DNA of 64,000 bases from assembly GCA_002436415.1 (NCBI GenBank), contig DJMA01000027.1:109697-173696 (forward strand), read 5' to 3'. Positions 9,142 through 17,232 of the stretch are shown piece after piece (within the stretch, counting starts at the first letter, position 1; each line of letters starts with the position of its first letter). A program made the position numbers and the translations under genes. The stretch is from Bdellovibrionaceae bacterium UBA6502 (GTDB lineage: Bacteria; Bdellovibrionota; Bdellovibrionia; Bdellovibrionales; UBA840). The notes under the pieces were generated by a model. It had not been told where the DNA came from. It did no database searches and saw nothing but the letters and a program-made list of their open reading frames with translations.

Positions 9142-10308
9142 TCAACGAAAAGCAGCGATGCCGGTAATATGTTGGCCTAAAATTAAACGATGTATGTCTT
9201 CAGTGCCTTCGTATGTATTGACGCTTTCAAGATTAGCCATATGACGTCCCACTTGATATTCATCAGTGATCCCATTTGCTCCAAGTATATCACGACATTC
9301 TCTGGCTACATCTAGAGCCATGCTTACATTATTCATTTTTCCCATGGATACTTGTTGGGCTAACAACTTTCCAGAGTCTTTAGCAAGGCCTAAATGGAAT
9401 GCTAAAAGTTGTGCTTTGGTGATCTCTGTAAACATCTCTACAAGCTTCGCCTGTACTAATTGGAAACTAGCGATTGGTTTATCAAACTGAATACGGGTCT
9501 TTGCATAATTTAAGGCTTCGTCAAAGCAAGCCATGGCAGCACCGATGCTACCCCAACAAATTCCATACCTTGCCGAGTTTAGGCCGCTAAATGGGCCTTT
9601 TAAACCCTCTACTTGCAATTGATTAGACATAGGAACTTCACAGTCTTCAAAAATCAACTCGGAGGTTACGGAAGCTCTCAGTGAAAATTTATTTTTTATT
9701 AAATTGGTTTTAAATCCAGGAGCATCTTTATCAACGATTAGTCCGATTACTTTTCCACCCTCATTTTTACACCAAACGACTGCAAGGTCGGCGATGCTAC
9801 CTGAGGTAATCCACATTTTATTTCCGTTTAATATGTATTTGTCACCTTTACGAATTGCTTTGCAGCGCATGCCACCAGGATCAGATCCATGATCATGCTC
9901 GGTTAGGCCAAAGCAGCCTAGGAATTCACCCTTCGCCATTTTGGGAAGGTATTTGTTTTTTTGCTCTTCGGTTCCCCATTTGTAAATGCTATGCATCGCC
10001 AATGAGCTTTGCACGCTACAAACTGATCTTAAGCCAGAATCTCCTCTTTCTAGCTCACGCATGATAATTCCGTAGCTAGTGTAGTCAACACCGGCACACT
10101 CATAGCCCTTAATTTGGGGGCCTAATACGCCAAGCTCTCCCAATTTTGGTAAAATGCCTCGATCAAAACTTGCATTTCGATGCTGTTCTTCGATATTGGG
10201 GATAATTTCTGAATCTACAAAGGAGCGAACACTATCGCGAATCTGAATTTGCTCCGGGCTGAAGTTTGCATCTAGTTCAAAAAAGTCAATGGCTTCAAAT
10301 TTTTTCAT
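9142..10308 (-). CDS. gcdH: Acyl-CoA dehydrogenase, glutaryl-CoA dehydrogenase type
   Basis: FAD-dependent acyl-CoA dehydrogenase of 388 residues. Closest by eye to glutaryl-CoA dehydrogenase, which oxidises and decarboxylates glutaryl-CoA to crotonyl-CoA in lysine/tryptophan breakdown: FGLTEHDHGSDPGGM (FAD loop), GNKMWITSG, and ITDEYQVGRHMANLESVNTYEGTEDIH with the catalytic Glu in YEGTEDIH, then LGQHITGIAAF. AAGGAT precedes the ATG. It lies 8 bases after an SDR-like gene and 7 before murB, so the three probably form one transcript. Confidence 0.9.
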   Translation of the reverse strand: MKKFEAIDFFELDANFSPEQIQIRDSVRSFVDSEIIPNIEEQHRNASFDRGILPKLGELGVLGPQIKGYECAGVDYTSYGIIMRELERGDSGLRSVCSVQSSLAMHSIYKWGTEEQKNKYLPKMAKGEFLGCFGLTEHDHGSDPGGMRCKAIRKGDKYILNGNKMWITSGSIADLAVVWCKNEGGKVIGLIVDKDAPGFKTNLIKNKFSLRASVTSELIFEDCEVPMSNQLQVEGLKGPFSGLNSARYGICWGSIGAAMACFDEALNYAKTRIQFDKPIASFQLVQAKLVEMFTEITKAQLLAFHLGLAKDSGKLLAQQVSMGKMNNVSMALDVARECRDILGANGITDEYQVGRHMANLESVNTYEGTEDIHRLILGQHITGIAAFR

Positions 10309-10316
10309 AGTAATCC

Positions 10317-11087
10317 TTAGGATAGTCCAAGCTCAAGGTGATTGATTCTAGGGTATGATCGATGATTTCCAATTACGAAAGCCAGACACTCAGCCAATTC
10401 ATCACTGTTTACTAATTTGGCTTGAGCAAATTGTTTTTTGTAGCTAGCAAGAGCTTCATTAATGTTTGCTCCTTGATACATTGAAAGTAAGTGGTCTTCA
10501 GTTGGACCAAGTTCGATATTAAAAAAGCGGATTCCTGAGTCATTGTGCTTATCAAGTGTATTAATGAATGATTGAAAACCTGTCTGTGCAAAATTGTATA
10601 GAAAATATTCGGATCGTTTTTTTGCATCTTCTGGCATAAGCCTCAAGATACAAGAGTTTCTCTTATTCTGTAGGTAAGGAATGGCTTTTTGATAAAGATC
10701 AAAATTGTTTAAAAGCTTTTTATTAAAAAAGCTTTGTAGGTCTTCTAGTTTTAAATCTTTCCAGTCATTTGTGCAGTTGAAAAATTGTTGGTAATCAATC
10801 CAGCAATCCAGCCCACCAAATGCTTCACTGGCGCTTTGAAAACATTCTTTTCGAGCGTTTTCGGATTCAAGGTCTAGTTCCACCAAATGAACTCTTCCAA
10901 AAAATGGGTAGACTTCTCTTTGCTCATTAAATGCGTTGGCAAGTTTTTGTAGCTCTTTGATATTTGCATCAGCAATTAAAACATTAGCGCCCATCTCACA
11001 TAGTCTACAGGCAAGGCTTCCAACGAAATGAGATGCATTGTTGGTAATTAGAATATTTCTGTCTTTCAATTCGGCTTTATTTTCCAC
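10317..11087 (-). CDS. Short-chain dehydrogenase/reductase-like protein, active site degenerate
   Basis: 256-residue Rossmann-fold protein with the overall SDR order: beta1 NILITNNASHFVG, an acidic LIADAN after beta2, ELDLES, and a C-terminal EC/G-rich end. Key SDR residues are missing: the TGxxxGxG cofactor loop reads TNNASHFVG, and no YxxxK catalytic pair lies where expected (YFLYNFAQTG instead). The fold is therefore likely kept but a normal NAD(P)-dependent reaction is doubtful. GTG start with GGAG eight bases upstream. First gene of the unit leading to gcdH and murB, so a non-catalytic or substrate-binding role linked to acyl-CoA metabolism is possible but unproven. Confidence 0.75.
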   Translation of the reverse strand: MENKAELKDRNILITNNASHFVGSLACRLCEMGANVLIADANIKELQKLANAFNEQREVYPFFGRVHLVELDLESENARKECFQSASEAFGGLDCWIDYQQFFNCTNDWKDLKLEDLQSFFNKKLLNNFDLYQKAIPYLQNKRNSCILRLMPEDAKKRSEYFLYNFAQTGFQSFINTLDKHNDSGIRFFNIELGPTEDHLLSMYQGANINEALASYKKQFAQAKLVNSDELAECLAFVIGNHRSYPRINHLELGLS

Positions 11088-11278
11088 GGTCGTCGCTCCA
11101 GATTTGTATGCATTTAAAGTTGTTTCCTATTTGCCAATACATCATAGAGAATGGCTTACAAAACAGGCTTTAAACACATTGAATTGCTCTAGGATAATAC
11201 TTTTGGTCTAGTACACAAATCAACTCCTTACGCGGTTTTTCTACTGTTTTTCTTTTTATTTCGGAGTATTATTTAAAT

Positions 11279-11890
11279 ATGCTTGTAGATAAAGACGTTG
11301 ATCAAATTTGTGAACTTTTAGCGAATGGAAAGATTCTTGCTTATCCAACAGAGACTCAATGGGTTTTAGGGGTTGATATTACAATTCCAAAGGCGATTGA
11401 TGAGCTCTTAGATATTAAGCCAAGAGATAAAGAAAAAGCTATGAGTCTGCTGGTTGCTGACCCACGAATGGCAAAGACCTACGCATACATCACTGAAAAA
11501 GATGAAGAGCTTATGCAATTGTTTTGGCCAGGTCCATTAACTCTTATTTTGCCAGCCAAGGAGATTGTGCCTAAAAAAGTTCGCGGGGGTGGGACGACCA
11601 TTGGATTGCGTTGTTCATCACATCCTTTGGCCAAGAAAATCATTCGTAAATACCAAAAAGCCATAAGCACAACTTCGGCCAATCGTTCTGGTCAGCCAAC
11701 GGCTCACTCCAAACGTGATATGATATGGGCGCCAAAAGATTCATTGGTGGTTGTTGATGATGATACGAACTTGGTTAAAAACCCTGGATCAACAGTATTA
11801 TTAAAAGAGGGCAGTAACTATCGCTTAATACGAGAAGGTCAGATTGAAGCTGATCTTCTTAAAAAGTATGTTTCTTTGATTGAAATTTAA
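11279..11890 (+). CDS. Sua5/YciO/YrdC family protein (threonylcarbamoyl-AMP synthase)
   Basis: 203-residue single-domain YrdC-fold protein. This family makes threonylcarbamoyl-AMP for the t6A37 modification of ANN-decoding tRNAs. Visible: YPTETQWVLGVD near residue 22 (family PTxTxYGLG, here altered), IKPRDKEKAMSLL (the KxR motif), FWPGPLTLIL, TTIGLRCSSHP and STTSANRSGQPT. The changed Y-G-L positions resemble the YciO branch, so t6A synthesis is likely but not certain. GGAG lies 12 bases before the ATG, a long spacing. Convergent with the minus-strand exported protein downstream. Confidence 0.88.
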   Translation: MLVDKDVDQICELLANGKILAYPTETQWVLGVDITIPKAIDELLDIKPRDKEKAMSLLVADPRMAKTYAYITEKDEELMQLFWPGPLTLILPAKEIVPKKVRGGGTTIGLRCSSHPLAKKIIRKYQKAISTTSANRSGQPTAHSKRDMIWAPKDSLVVVDDDTNLVKNPGSTVLLKEGSNYRLIREGQIEADLLKKYVSLIEI

Positions 11891-11970
11891 GAAGTATTAG
11901 GGCGAGTAACAAGAAAGATTCATCCTATAAAATAAAAGAGTATTTTCCTTTAGCTCTAGTTATGCTTCAC

Positions 11971-12588
11971 TTACCAGTTCCAACGAACGGATACCATTTT
12001 TGTGTCACTGCGGTAGGATTTTCCAGTGGAGTGAGCGATAAAAGCTTCTTCTTCTTCAATTCGCACTTCGCGAGCGAAGACTAACTCTTTGTCTGAAAAG
12101 CGATGAATCCATTGCGCTACATATGTGGCATCGTCCAATTTGTATTTAAAGTCTACATTGGTTAATCCTGAGTACTTAAGGCGTGCCTCTTGTTGAAAAG
12201 CTTGATACTGAACACTTACTTTGTGCTTTATTTTCGAGTCAGGATCACCAAAAGCAATGTCAGTACGAACACCATCTTCGACTTGTTTGGCGGCTTTTCC
12301 CACTCCTGAATTTTGAACATAATCTGATTTTAAAAAGCTATTAACGCTTTGATCGAGAATCTTACGGTTTACTTCATCCCCAGTATCACCTGTGTTTAGT
12401 TTATTGTAGGGAATAACTCTCGCTACATCTTTTGATGTCATATGATCTTCTTCAACCTTTGGTAGAAGGTCAAAATTCACAATCTCATAATCCGTTAAAT
12501 CTGCAGCGAAGCAGACGGAAAACTTCAATAGTAATATAAATAGAAGGGGTAGCAAATAGTACATACCTTTAACTAGAGCAAATGGCAT
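11971..12588 (-). CDS. Exported protein of unknown function
   Basis: 205 residues with a signal peptide (about residues 9-29, hydrophobic core YYLLPLLFILLLKFSVCFA). The mature part begins ADLTDYEIVNFDLLP and later has alternating polar/hydrophobic stretches (KHKVSVQYQAFQQEARLKY, TKMVSVRWNW) typical of beta strands, ending in Trp-Asn-Trp. Aromatic C-terminal residues are common in outer-membrane barrels, but the protein is small and the barrel assignment is weak. No family recognised. The ATG at 12588 has no clear ribosome binding site; an in-frame ATG eight codons later would still keep the signal peptide. Confidence 0.65.
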   Translation of the reverse strand: MPFALVKGMYYLLPLLFILLLKFSVCFAADLTDYEIVNFDLLPKVEEDHMTSKDVARVIPYNKLNTGDTGDEVNRKILDQSVNSFLKSDYVQNSGVGKAAKQVEDGVRTDIAFGDPDSKIKHKVSVQYQAFQQEARLKYSGLTNVDFKYKLDDATYVAQWIHRFSDKELVFAREVRIEEEEAFIAHSTGKSYRSDTKMVSVRWNW

Positions 12589-12917
12589 GCCATGGTAGGT
12601 TTAAAAAAGCCTTTAGTTTCAATGGTTTACATCTTGCTCCTCTGGGCTAAGGCTCACATCATTTGGCGCTGCCAAGCATTGGCAGGGAGCTGTCAAAAAT
12701 ATCTTCAGTCTCTGTTTTGGGCCCTATTTCTAGGCCATAAAAGACAGGGAATAGGGGAGTGATCAGTTTTTCAGAGAAGGCTTTGGCTGGGGAGGAATTT
12801 AGCTCTAATTTTGTTGGCAAATTTAAACACTGACTAAGTTATTAGTGTATTGCAGCTTCGAAAATTTTTTACTGAGTCCGTAATCTTATTCAAAACTATG
12901 GAAGCAGAAGTAAAAAA
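12589..12917. other. Gene-free interval with inverted repeats
   Basis: No convincing reading frame on either strand. Near 12662-12682 there are three alternating copies of TTGGC/GCCAA (TTGGC GCT GCCAA GCA TTGGC), which could be an operator or small hairpin. At 12722-12756 CCCTATTTC and GGAATAGGG can pair over an 17-base loop. Neither is followed by a T-run, so termination is not claimed. Confidence 0.4.
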
Positions 12918-13070
12918 CTAAATGCTCTTTCGGCAGGATTTAACTTCTTCTACCTCTGGATTTAGAAGTTGGTGTTTTTTGTTTTTTAATCGTAGATCAT
13001 ACTCAGTTCTAAAGCCAAGCACTTCCGTTTTATAAGAATAGACCTTGATTTTTTTGTCGTTAGTTTTTTT
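12918..13070 (-). other. -1 frameshift extension of the exported protein, with A7 slip sites
   Basis: On the minus strand the upstream gene reads TTA AAA AAA over 13072-13064 and ACA AAA AAA over 13057-13049. Both give the phase A_AAA_AAA needed for a -1 slip. In the -1 frame translation continues for 48 codons after the first site, through TNDKKIKVYSYKTEVLG, and stops at 12918. This segment has ordinary composition, unlike the arginine/lysine-rich in-frame tail. A sequencing or natural indel in the homopolymer gives the same picture and cannot be separated from programmed slippage here. Confidence 0.45.
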
Positions 13071-13828
13071 AAAAGACCTTCCTCTAAAAATTGAGAGTCT
13101 CTCTCCGGAATCCATATTTCTGCTACATCACTTATGGTCAAAGGCCCCCAGACTTGAACTTCATGATACAAGCCTCCGATTGTTGGTTTAGGTGCTGAAG
13201 GGTCTAAAAAAGAATAGGTGTTCTTTCCTTGGCGAATCTGATTTTCTTCTTCTGTGATGTCGTAATCTCTCATCGTATCATCAGCATGCCAAGTAGCTCT
13301 TTTTTTTACTGAATCCTTTAGGACGGCAATGTAGTAACCGTATTTCCAGGAGTCCAATGTACCAATGAATAAATTTTTAGGCATTCCTTCGGGCAAGTAC
13401 TCAGGCCCAAAATTAAAATTCGTCTTTAATGAGTCTTTGTCGTCACGAAACTCCATAACTCCATATTTGGGCCTAAGGCTTTTTTCCTCAATGTGATCAC
13501 CACTTAAATCTAAAAGATAGTTTTCAATTTCTTCTTTCATCCAGGTTATTTTTCCGCCACTTGTCTTTCCGTCTAGCTGATGGGTATTTAAAAAGCCTTG
13601 TCTTATAATTGAGTCAACATCGGTACTATGAAAGTAGATATGAACATCCGTTTTATTGTAGTAGTCGTATTTTTGTTTTTTTACCTGTTTTCTGTTGGGT
13701 CTTTTCTTTATTAGTTCTGTGGCTAAACGCTTAGACTGAGCAGCGCTTAGATCGGCCAACAAAGTGGGATTGGCAGCAAGAATCAAAAATATTAAAAGAA
13801 CACTTTTTAACTTCAAAAAAAACCTCAT
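12986..13828 (-). CDS. Exported protein, possible ADP-ribosyltransferase-like fold; C terminus probably frameshifted
   Basis: 280 residues with a signal peptide (1-25, ending TLLA). The mature region has HIYFHSTDVDSIIRQGF (about 63-79), an FIGTLDSWKYGYYIAVL stretch, and GGLYHEVQVWGPLTISDV (218-235). A His/Tyr-containing first strand followed late by an E-x-Q/H-G strand is the pattern of DUF3626 and related ADP-ribosyltransferase-like proteins, but this is a by-eye resemblance only. After residue 253 the frame becomes lysine-rich and uncharacteristic, while the -1 frame stays protein-like to 12918 (KIKVYSYKTEVLGFRTEYD). Two A7 runs in the right phase sit exactly at the transition, so the real product may be about 303 residues made by a -1 shift, or the gene carries an indel. 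Confidence 0.65.
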   Translation of the reverse strand: MRFFLKLKSVLLIFLILAANPTLLADLSAAQSKRLATELIKKRPNRKQVKKQKYDYYNKTDVHIYFHSTDVDSIIRQGFLNTHQLDGKTSGGKITWMKEEIENYLLDLSGDHIEEKSLRPKYGVMEFRDDKDSLKTNFNFGPEYLPEGMPKNLFIGTLDSWKYGYYIAVLKDSVKKRATWHADDTMRDYDITEEENQIRQGKNTYSFLDPSAPKPTIGGLYHEVQVWGPLTISDVAEIWIPERDSQFLEEGLLKKLTTKKSRSILIKRKCLALELSMIYD

Positions 13829-14497
13829 TTTTCGGGTAGAAGAAAACCTCAGTAATAAAAGCTAACAACAATATCCAAAAATACCTGCAAGTTTGAAGAA
13901 GCATCTAAATGAGTTAAAGCAATAACAAGCGGTATATGTGATTGGCTCAAACATACACCTAGAAGCTTTGAAATTGGTCATATAAATTATGTTTTAAAAC
14001 TCTTACAATCTAAACTCGTGAAATATTTTAGAAACAGCAAGTCGCTTAATGGATAAATGAGTTTTTGCGATAACTTTATAGGATGCTTGTGGGGAAAGAG
14101 CTAGACCTTGTATAAGTGATAGGAAGCTTAAGCAATTAGATAAAGTTATTCCTTCTCTTATTTTGTGGGTATTTTTTTCTAGCAAGTAGCGCTCCTTATC
14201 AAAAGCCTAGTCGAGTACAGAAAAAAAATAATTTTTTAAAATGAGCTCGTTTTTGTAAGCGACTTCAAATCATTTCAGTGGGTTAGACAAATTCCAGGCT
14301 AAAAAGTAATTGAAATCACTTTAGGAAAAAACCCTCAAAGCTAGTCCTGGAGCTAGTTTGAAACGATTCCATAGTCCAAATCTTTGACGCTGATCTTTGA
14401 CACTTTGAACTTTAATGATAGTCTAAAAACACGAGGCAAGGATTGCCTTAAAGAAGCTTGTCGAGAGAGCTTATTTTTTACCTAGGAAGGGGAGTAG
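13829..14497. other. Long intergenic region upstream of a sigma-54 activator
   Basis: About 670 bases between divergent genes. The only reading frame worth naming is a 60-codon minus-strand one (14003-14185). Near the activator there is TTGACA at about 14399 without a good -10 at normal spacing, a short hairpin CGAGGCAAGGATTGCCTT, and CTAGTCCTGG at about 14341, a decamer also seen upstream of the flagellar sigma-54 promoter (47592). No GG-N10-GC sigma-54 promoter was found here. Confidence 0.4.
14003..14185 (-). CDS. Possible small protein, unknown
   Basis: 60-codon frame starting with TTG preceded by GGAG at six-base spacing. The sequence (LSNCLSFLSLIQGLALSPQ then SIKRLAVSKIFHEF) is amphipathic and ends basic; no family recognised. 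The ribosome binding site is the main support; a chance frame in an AT-rich gap is equally possible. Confidence 0.2.
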   Translation of the reverse strand: MLEKNTHKIREGITLSNCLSFLSLIQGLALSPQASYKVIAKTHLSIKRLAVSKIFHEFRL

Positions 14498-15898
14498 ATG
14501 CAAAACCAGAAAGTTTTGTTACTTGATTCAGATTCAAATTCTAGAGCCGCACTTTACAAACTCTTTGAAGCACGTTCATGTCATGTTTATTCCATTGCGA
14601 GTATGGCGGAGTTTTCAAATCTTTTGCCTCAGTTAAATGATATCGATATTTTACTTGGCAAACAAAATTTGCAAGATGCGAAAATCAATCAAGCACTACG
14701 AATTTTAAAACAAAGAAATCTACAAATGCGTTCCTATGTAATGATGGATAGCAACGAGCCTGTCGAGCTACTTGCAATGAAAAGAGAAGGTGTGGTGGAT
14801 TGTTTTGAAGCTCCTTATTCTCTTCCAGAAATCGTAAACAGTATTTTAGGTGAGAACCTGAATGAAGAAAATATTAGTACCAACGAAAATTTAGACATTT
14901 ACCAAAGGTTTGCATTTGAAGATATCATTGGTAGATCTCCTGAAATCACAAAAGTATTAGAAATGGTTGAAAGAGTGGCTGACTCTGATTCCAACATTTT
15001 AATCATGGGTGAGAGTGGAACAGGTAAAGAATTGATCGCCAGGGCTTTACACCACAATTCAGAAAGAAGAAATCAGCAATTAGTTCCAGTAAATTGTGGA
15101 GCGATTCCGAATGAACTTTTAGAAAGTGAACTATTTGGTCATATTAAAGGTGCTTTTACCGGAGCAATTGCCAACCGTACAGGGCGTTTTCAGTTAGCTA
15201 ATGAAGGAACACTGTTTTTAGACGAGATAGGTGATATGCCAATGACTTTACAGGTAAAGCTCTTAAGAGTTTTACAAGACCAGGTGGTTGAGCCAGTTGG
15301 TAGTCATCAAGTAGAGAAAGTTGATGTTAGGTTAGTCGCGGCAACCAATGTTAATTTAGAAAAACAAGTAGAAGACAAAAAGTTTAGAGAAGATTTGTAT
15401 TACCGTCTAAATGTGATTCCTATTCGAATGCCAGCTTTGAGAGAGAGAACATCTGATATTCCAATTTTGGCGCAACACTTTTTAAACAAATTTAATCAAA
15501 AGAAATCAAGAAACATTCAAGGGATTAGTCCTGAGGCAATGGAACAATTGATTAGCTATCCGTGGCCGGGAAATGTTCGTGAGTTAGAAAACTTGATGGA
15601 AAGGCTTAGTGTTATTGTTGGTGAAGGAATCATCCAACTAAGTGATTTACCAGAAAAGTATTTACAAGAAACGACAAAAACTATGCAGGCAGTAGCAAGC
15701 GACGGTCTACTAGGCGAGACTGGACTTGATTTCAACACGGTAGTGGATGAGTTTGAAAATAAATTAATCATGGAAGCGCTTGAAAAAACTGGTTGGAATA
15801 GAAATCAGGCTGCCAAACTTTTACGTTTAAATAGAACTACCTTGGTAGAAAAAATTAAAAAGAAAGGTCTTAAGGAGCAGATTGATGCAAGCCTTTAA
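14498..15898 (+). CDS. Sigma-54-dependent transcriptional activator with pseudo-receiver domain (FleQ/FlrA-like)
   Basis: 466-residue enhancer-binding protein. Residues 1-120 form a receiver-like domain starting KVLLLDSDSNSR, but the phospho-acceptor position is Gly54 (DILLGKQNL) and the usual KP near residue 105 is AP, so it should not be phosphorylated. The AAA+ domain is intact: GESGTGKE (171-178), GAFTGA (218-223), LFLDEIG (239-245) and the FREDLYYRLN arginine-finger segment. A Fis-type helix-turn-helix closes the protein (NRNQAAKLLRLNRTTLVEKIKKKG). This layout matches flagellar master regulators FleQ/FlrA, and the flagellar operon 33 kb downstream has a sigma-54 promoter; the link is inference. 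AAGGGGAG precedes the ATG. Confidence 0.93.
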   Translation: MQNQKVLLLDSDSNSRAALYKLFEARSCHVYSIASMAEFSNLLPQLNDIDILLGKQNLQDAKINQALRILKQRNLQMRSYVMMDSNEPVELLAMKREGVVDCFEAPYSLPEIVNSILGENLNEENISTNENLDIYQRFAFEDIIGRSPEITKVLEMVERVADSDSNILIMGESGTGKELIARALHHNSERRNQQLVPVNCGAIPNELLESELFGHIKGAFTGAIANRTGRFQLANEGTLFLDEIGDMPMTLQVKLLRVLQDQVVEPVGSHQVEKVDVRLVAATNVNLEKQVEDKKFREDLYYRLNVIPIRMPALRERTSDIPILAQHFLNKFNQKKSRNIQGISPEAMEQLISYPWPGNVRELENLMERLSVIVGEGIIQLSDLPEKYLQETTKTMQAVASDGLLGETGLDFNTVVDEFENKLIMEALEKTGWNRNQAAKLLRLNRTTLVEKIKKKGLKEQIDASL

Positions 15899-15962
15899 GA
15901 GACCAAGTACTATCTTTGTTGTATTACTATTCTGTGTATTCGTTTTAAATATTGTAATTTAA
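15885..15962 (+). CDS. Small single-pass membrane peptide overlapping the activator's 3' end
   Basis: 25-residue frame MQAFKRPSTIFVVLLFCVFV followed by LNIVI. An excellent ribosome binding site AAGGAG stands seven bases before the ATG, inside the last codons of the sigma-54 activator, which it overlaps by 14 bases in another frame. The peptide has a positively charged N terminus and one hydrophobic helix, so it would sit in the inner membrane. It ends four bases into the convergent HAD gene. No homolog recognised; the strong Shine-Dalgarno and clean topology are the reasons to list it. Confidence 0.45.
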   Translation: MQAFKRPSTIFVVLLFCVFVLNIVI

Positions 15963-16678
15963 TAATTCGAAGGAATCTTCTCAACGGGAGATTCTAGTAG
16001 GCGAATGATTTCGGTAGCCTTTTCTAGTTTGAAGTCAGGCCTTTCTTCGGGGCAGCTTGGTTCTAAATGAATGTATTCACCATGTAGGATCAAGCAGGTA
16101 TCCATTCCTAATTCCTTAGCTTGGCAGATTTCCATATCGATCCGGTTTCCAATGCTTAAATTTTCTGAGCCTTGGGTATTGGTAGTTCTAAGGATCTTTT
16201 CAAAGGCAGTTTTTTTACTTTGTCCCGCAAAAGGATCAACGCAGAAAATGCATTTGAAGTAACTTTCGATGTCTAAAAGTTTTATTTTTTGATTTTGAGT
16301 TTCAGCATTACCTGAAGTGACTAGGTATAAATTGTAGCTGAGTTGTAAATTTTTAAGCAAATCATGAACACCAGGAAAAACCTCTATATTTTCAAAAATT
16401 TGTCTCTGGTAAAACGCCTTGTTGCCGGCGCTGATAACTTTTTCTGAATCGGATTGAGCTTGAACCCCAAAATGTTGTACCAATTTCTCACAAAAATTAG
16501 ATCTAGATTTTTCTTTGTAAAGTTGGCGACGATATTGGATGGCATCTTGGATGCTTGCGTTTAATCCTAAATTAATCATTTTGGAACAAGCTTCTTCAAG
16601 TGCATTCGCAACAAGCTGTCCCCAGGTATCCATTAAGGTATCGTCTAAGTCGAAAATAAGATTTTTATATTTTTGCAT
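15959..16678 (-). CDS. HAD-superfamily hydrolase, phosphoglycolate-phosphatase type
   Basis: 239-residue cytoplasmic phosphatase. HAD motif I is FDLDDTLMDT (nucleophile Asp at residue 10), a helical C1 cap follows, motif II is LVTSGN, motif III supplies the Lys in SKKTAFEKIL, and motif IV reads GNRIDMEICQAKELGM, with Asn where many members have the first Asp of GDxxxxD. Members dephosphorylate small metabolites; the substrate is not predictable. AAAGGAAG precedes the ATG. Confidence 0.88.
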   Translation of the reverse strand: MQKYKNLIFDLDDTLMDTWGQLVANALEEACSKMINLGLNASIQDAIQYRRQLYKEKSRSNFCEKLVQHFGVQAQSDSEKVISAGNKAFYQRQIFENIEVFPGVHDLLKNLQLSYNLYLVTSGNAETQNQKIKLLDIESYFKCIFCVDPFAGQSKKTAFEKILRTTNTQGSENLSIGNRIDMEICQAKELGMDTCLILHGEYIHLEPSCPEERPDFKLEKATEIIRLLESPVEKIPSNY

Positions 16679-16800
16679 AGAGACTTCCTTTCTTAGACGA
16701 GATTAACACATGGTTTTTATCGGTGAAAGGAAGTCCTAGCCTTAGGAAGAAAGCTCACAGGATTCAAACATTAACAAATGTTTGAAAAAATATTTGTGAA

Positions 16801-17232
16801 TTATTTAAGATTTTTTCGAATCGTCTCAATTCGTTCACGATTGACGCCGAGATCACTATGCCCAAGTCTAGAGGCAGAGCGTAGATGAACTTTCCCTCCC
16901 TCAGTCCAATAAAACTCCACATCATCCACATAGCGCATCAATGACGAGGTAAATTCGTAGTACAAATAGTTTTCTTCTTCTTTGATTTGTTTGGCATTCT
17001 CAAAATTAGATTGGATGGCAGTTTTTATCGCGGAAAGATCTTTTTCCTTATCGCCCGAAAGATTAAAAGGCTCTATTTTGTGCTGCTCAGAACTCGCATA
17101 AGAACTTACGCAGTTTGGTTTATCAGGACATGGGCTCAATTGGTTATTTTGTAGTCCCAGATTTTCAGGTCGTTTACCGGAACAAGCTGCTAAAAAGACC
17201 AATAATAAAAAATTGAATTTATGAATTTTCAT
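16801..17232 (-). CDS. DUF1499 lipoprotein
   Basis: 143 residues with a lipoprotein signal (FLLLVFLAAC, lipidated Cys about residue 18). The mature part carries DUF1499 features: LSPCPDKPNCVSS near the start and a late RSASRLGHSDLGVNRERIETIR. The family is widespread and of unknown function. It overlaps the 3' end of the M14 peptidase gene by 14 bases, indicating translational coupling. Confidence 0.85.
   Translation of the reverse strand: MKIHKFNFLLLVFLAACSGKRPENLGLQNNQLSPCPDKPNCVSSYASSEQHKIEPFNLSGDKEKDLSAIKTAIQSNFENAKQIKEEENYLYYEFTSSLMRYVDDVEFYWTEGGKVHLRSASRLGHSDLGVNRERIETIRKNLK

Noticed and set aside
10412..10627. 71-codon minus-strand frame
   Set aside because: Lies wholly inside the SDR-like gene on the same strand in another frame; shadow.
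12650..12700. Possible sigma-54 promoter near the TTGGC repeats
   Set aside because: GG and GC elements are not ten bases apart on either strand.
12918..13115. Separate 65-residue minus-strand gene
   Set aside because: It overlaps the exported protein's end in the -1 frame and lacks its own ribosome binding site; read instead as the frameshifted C terminus.
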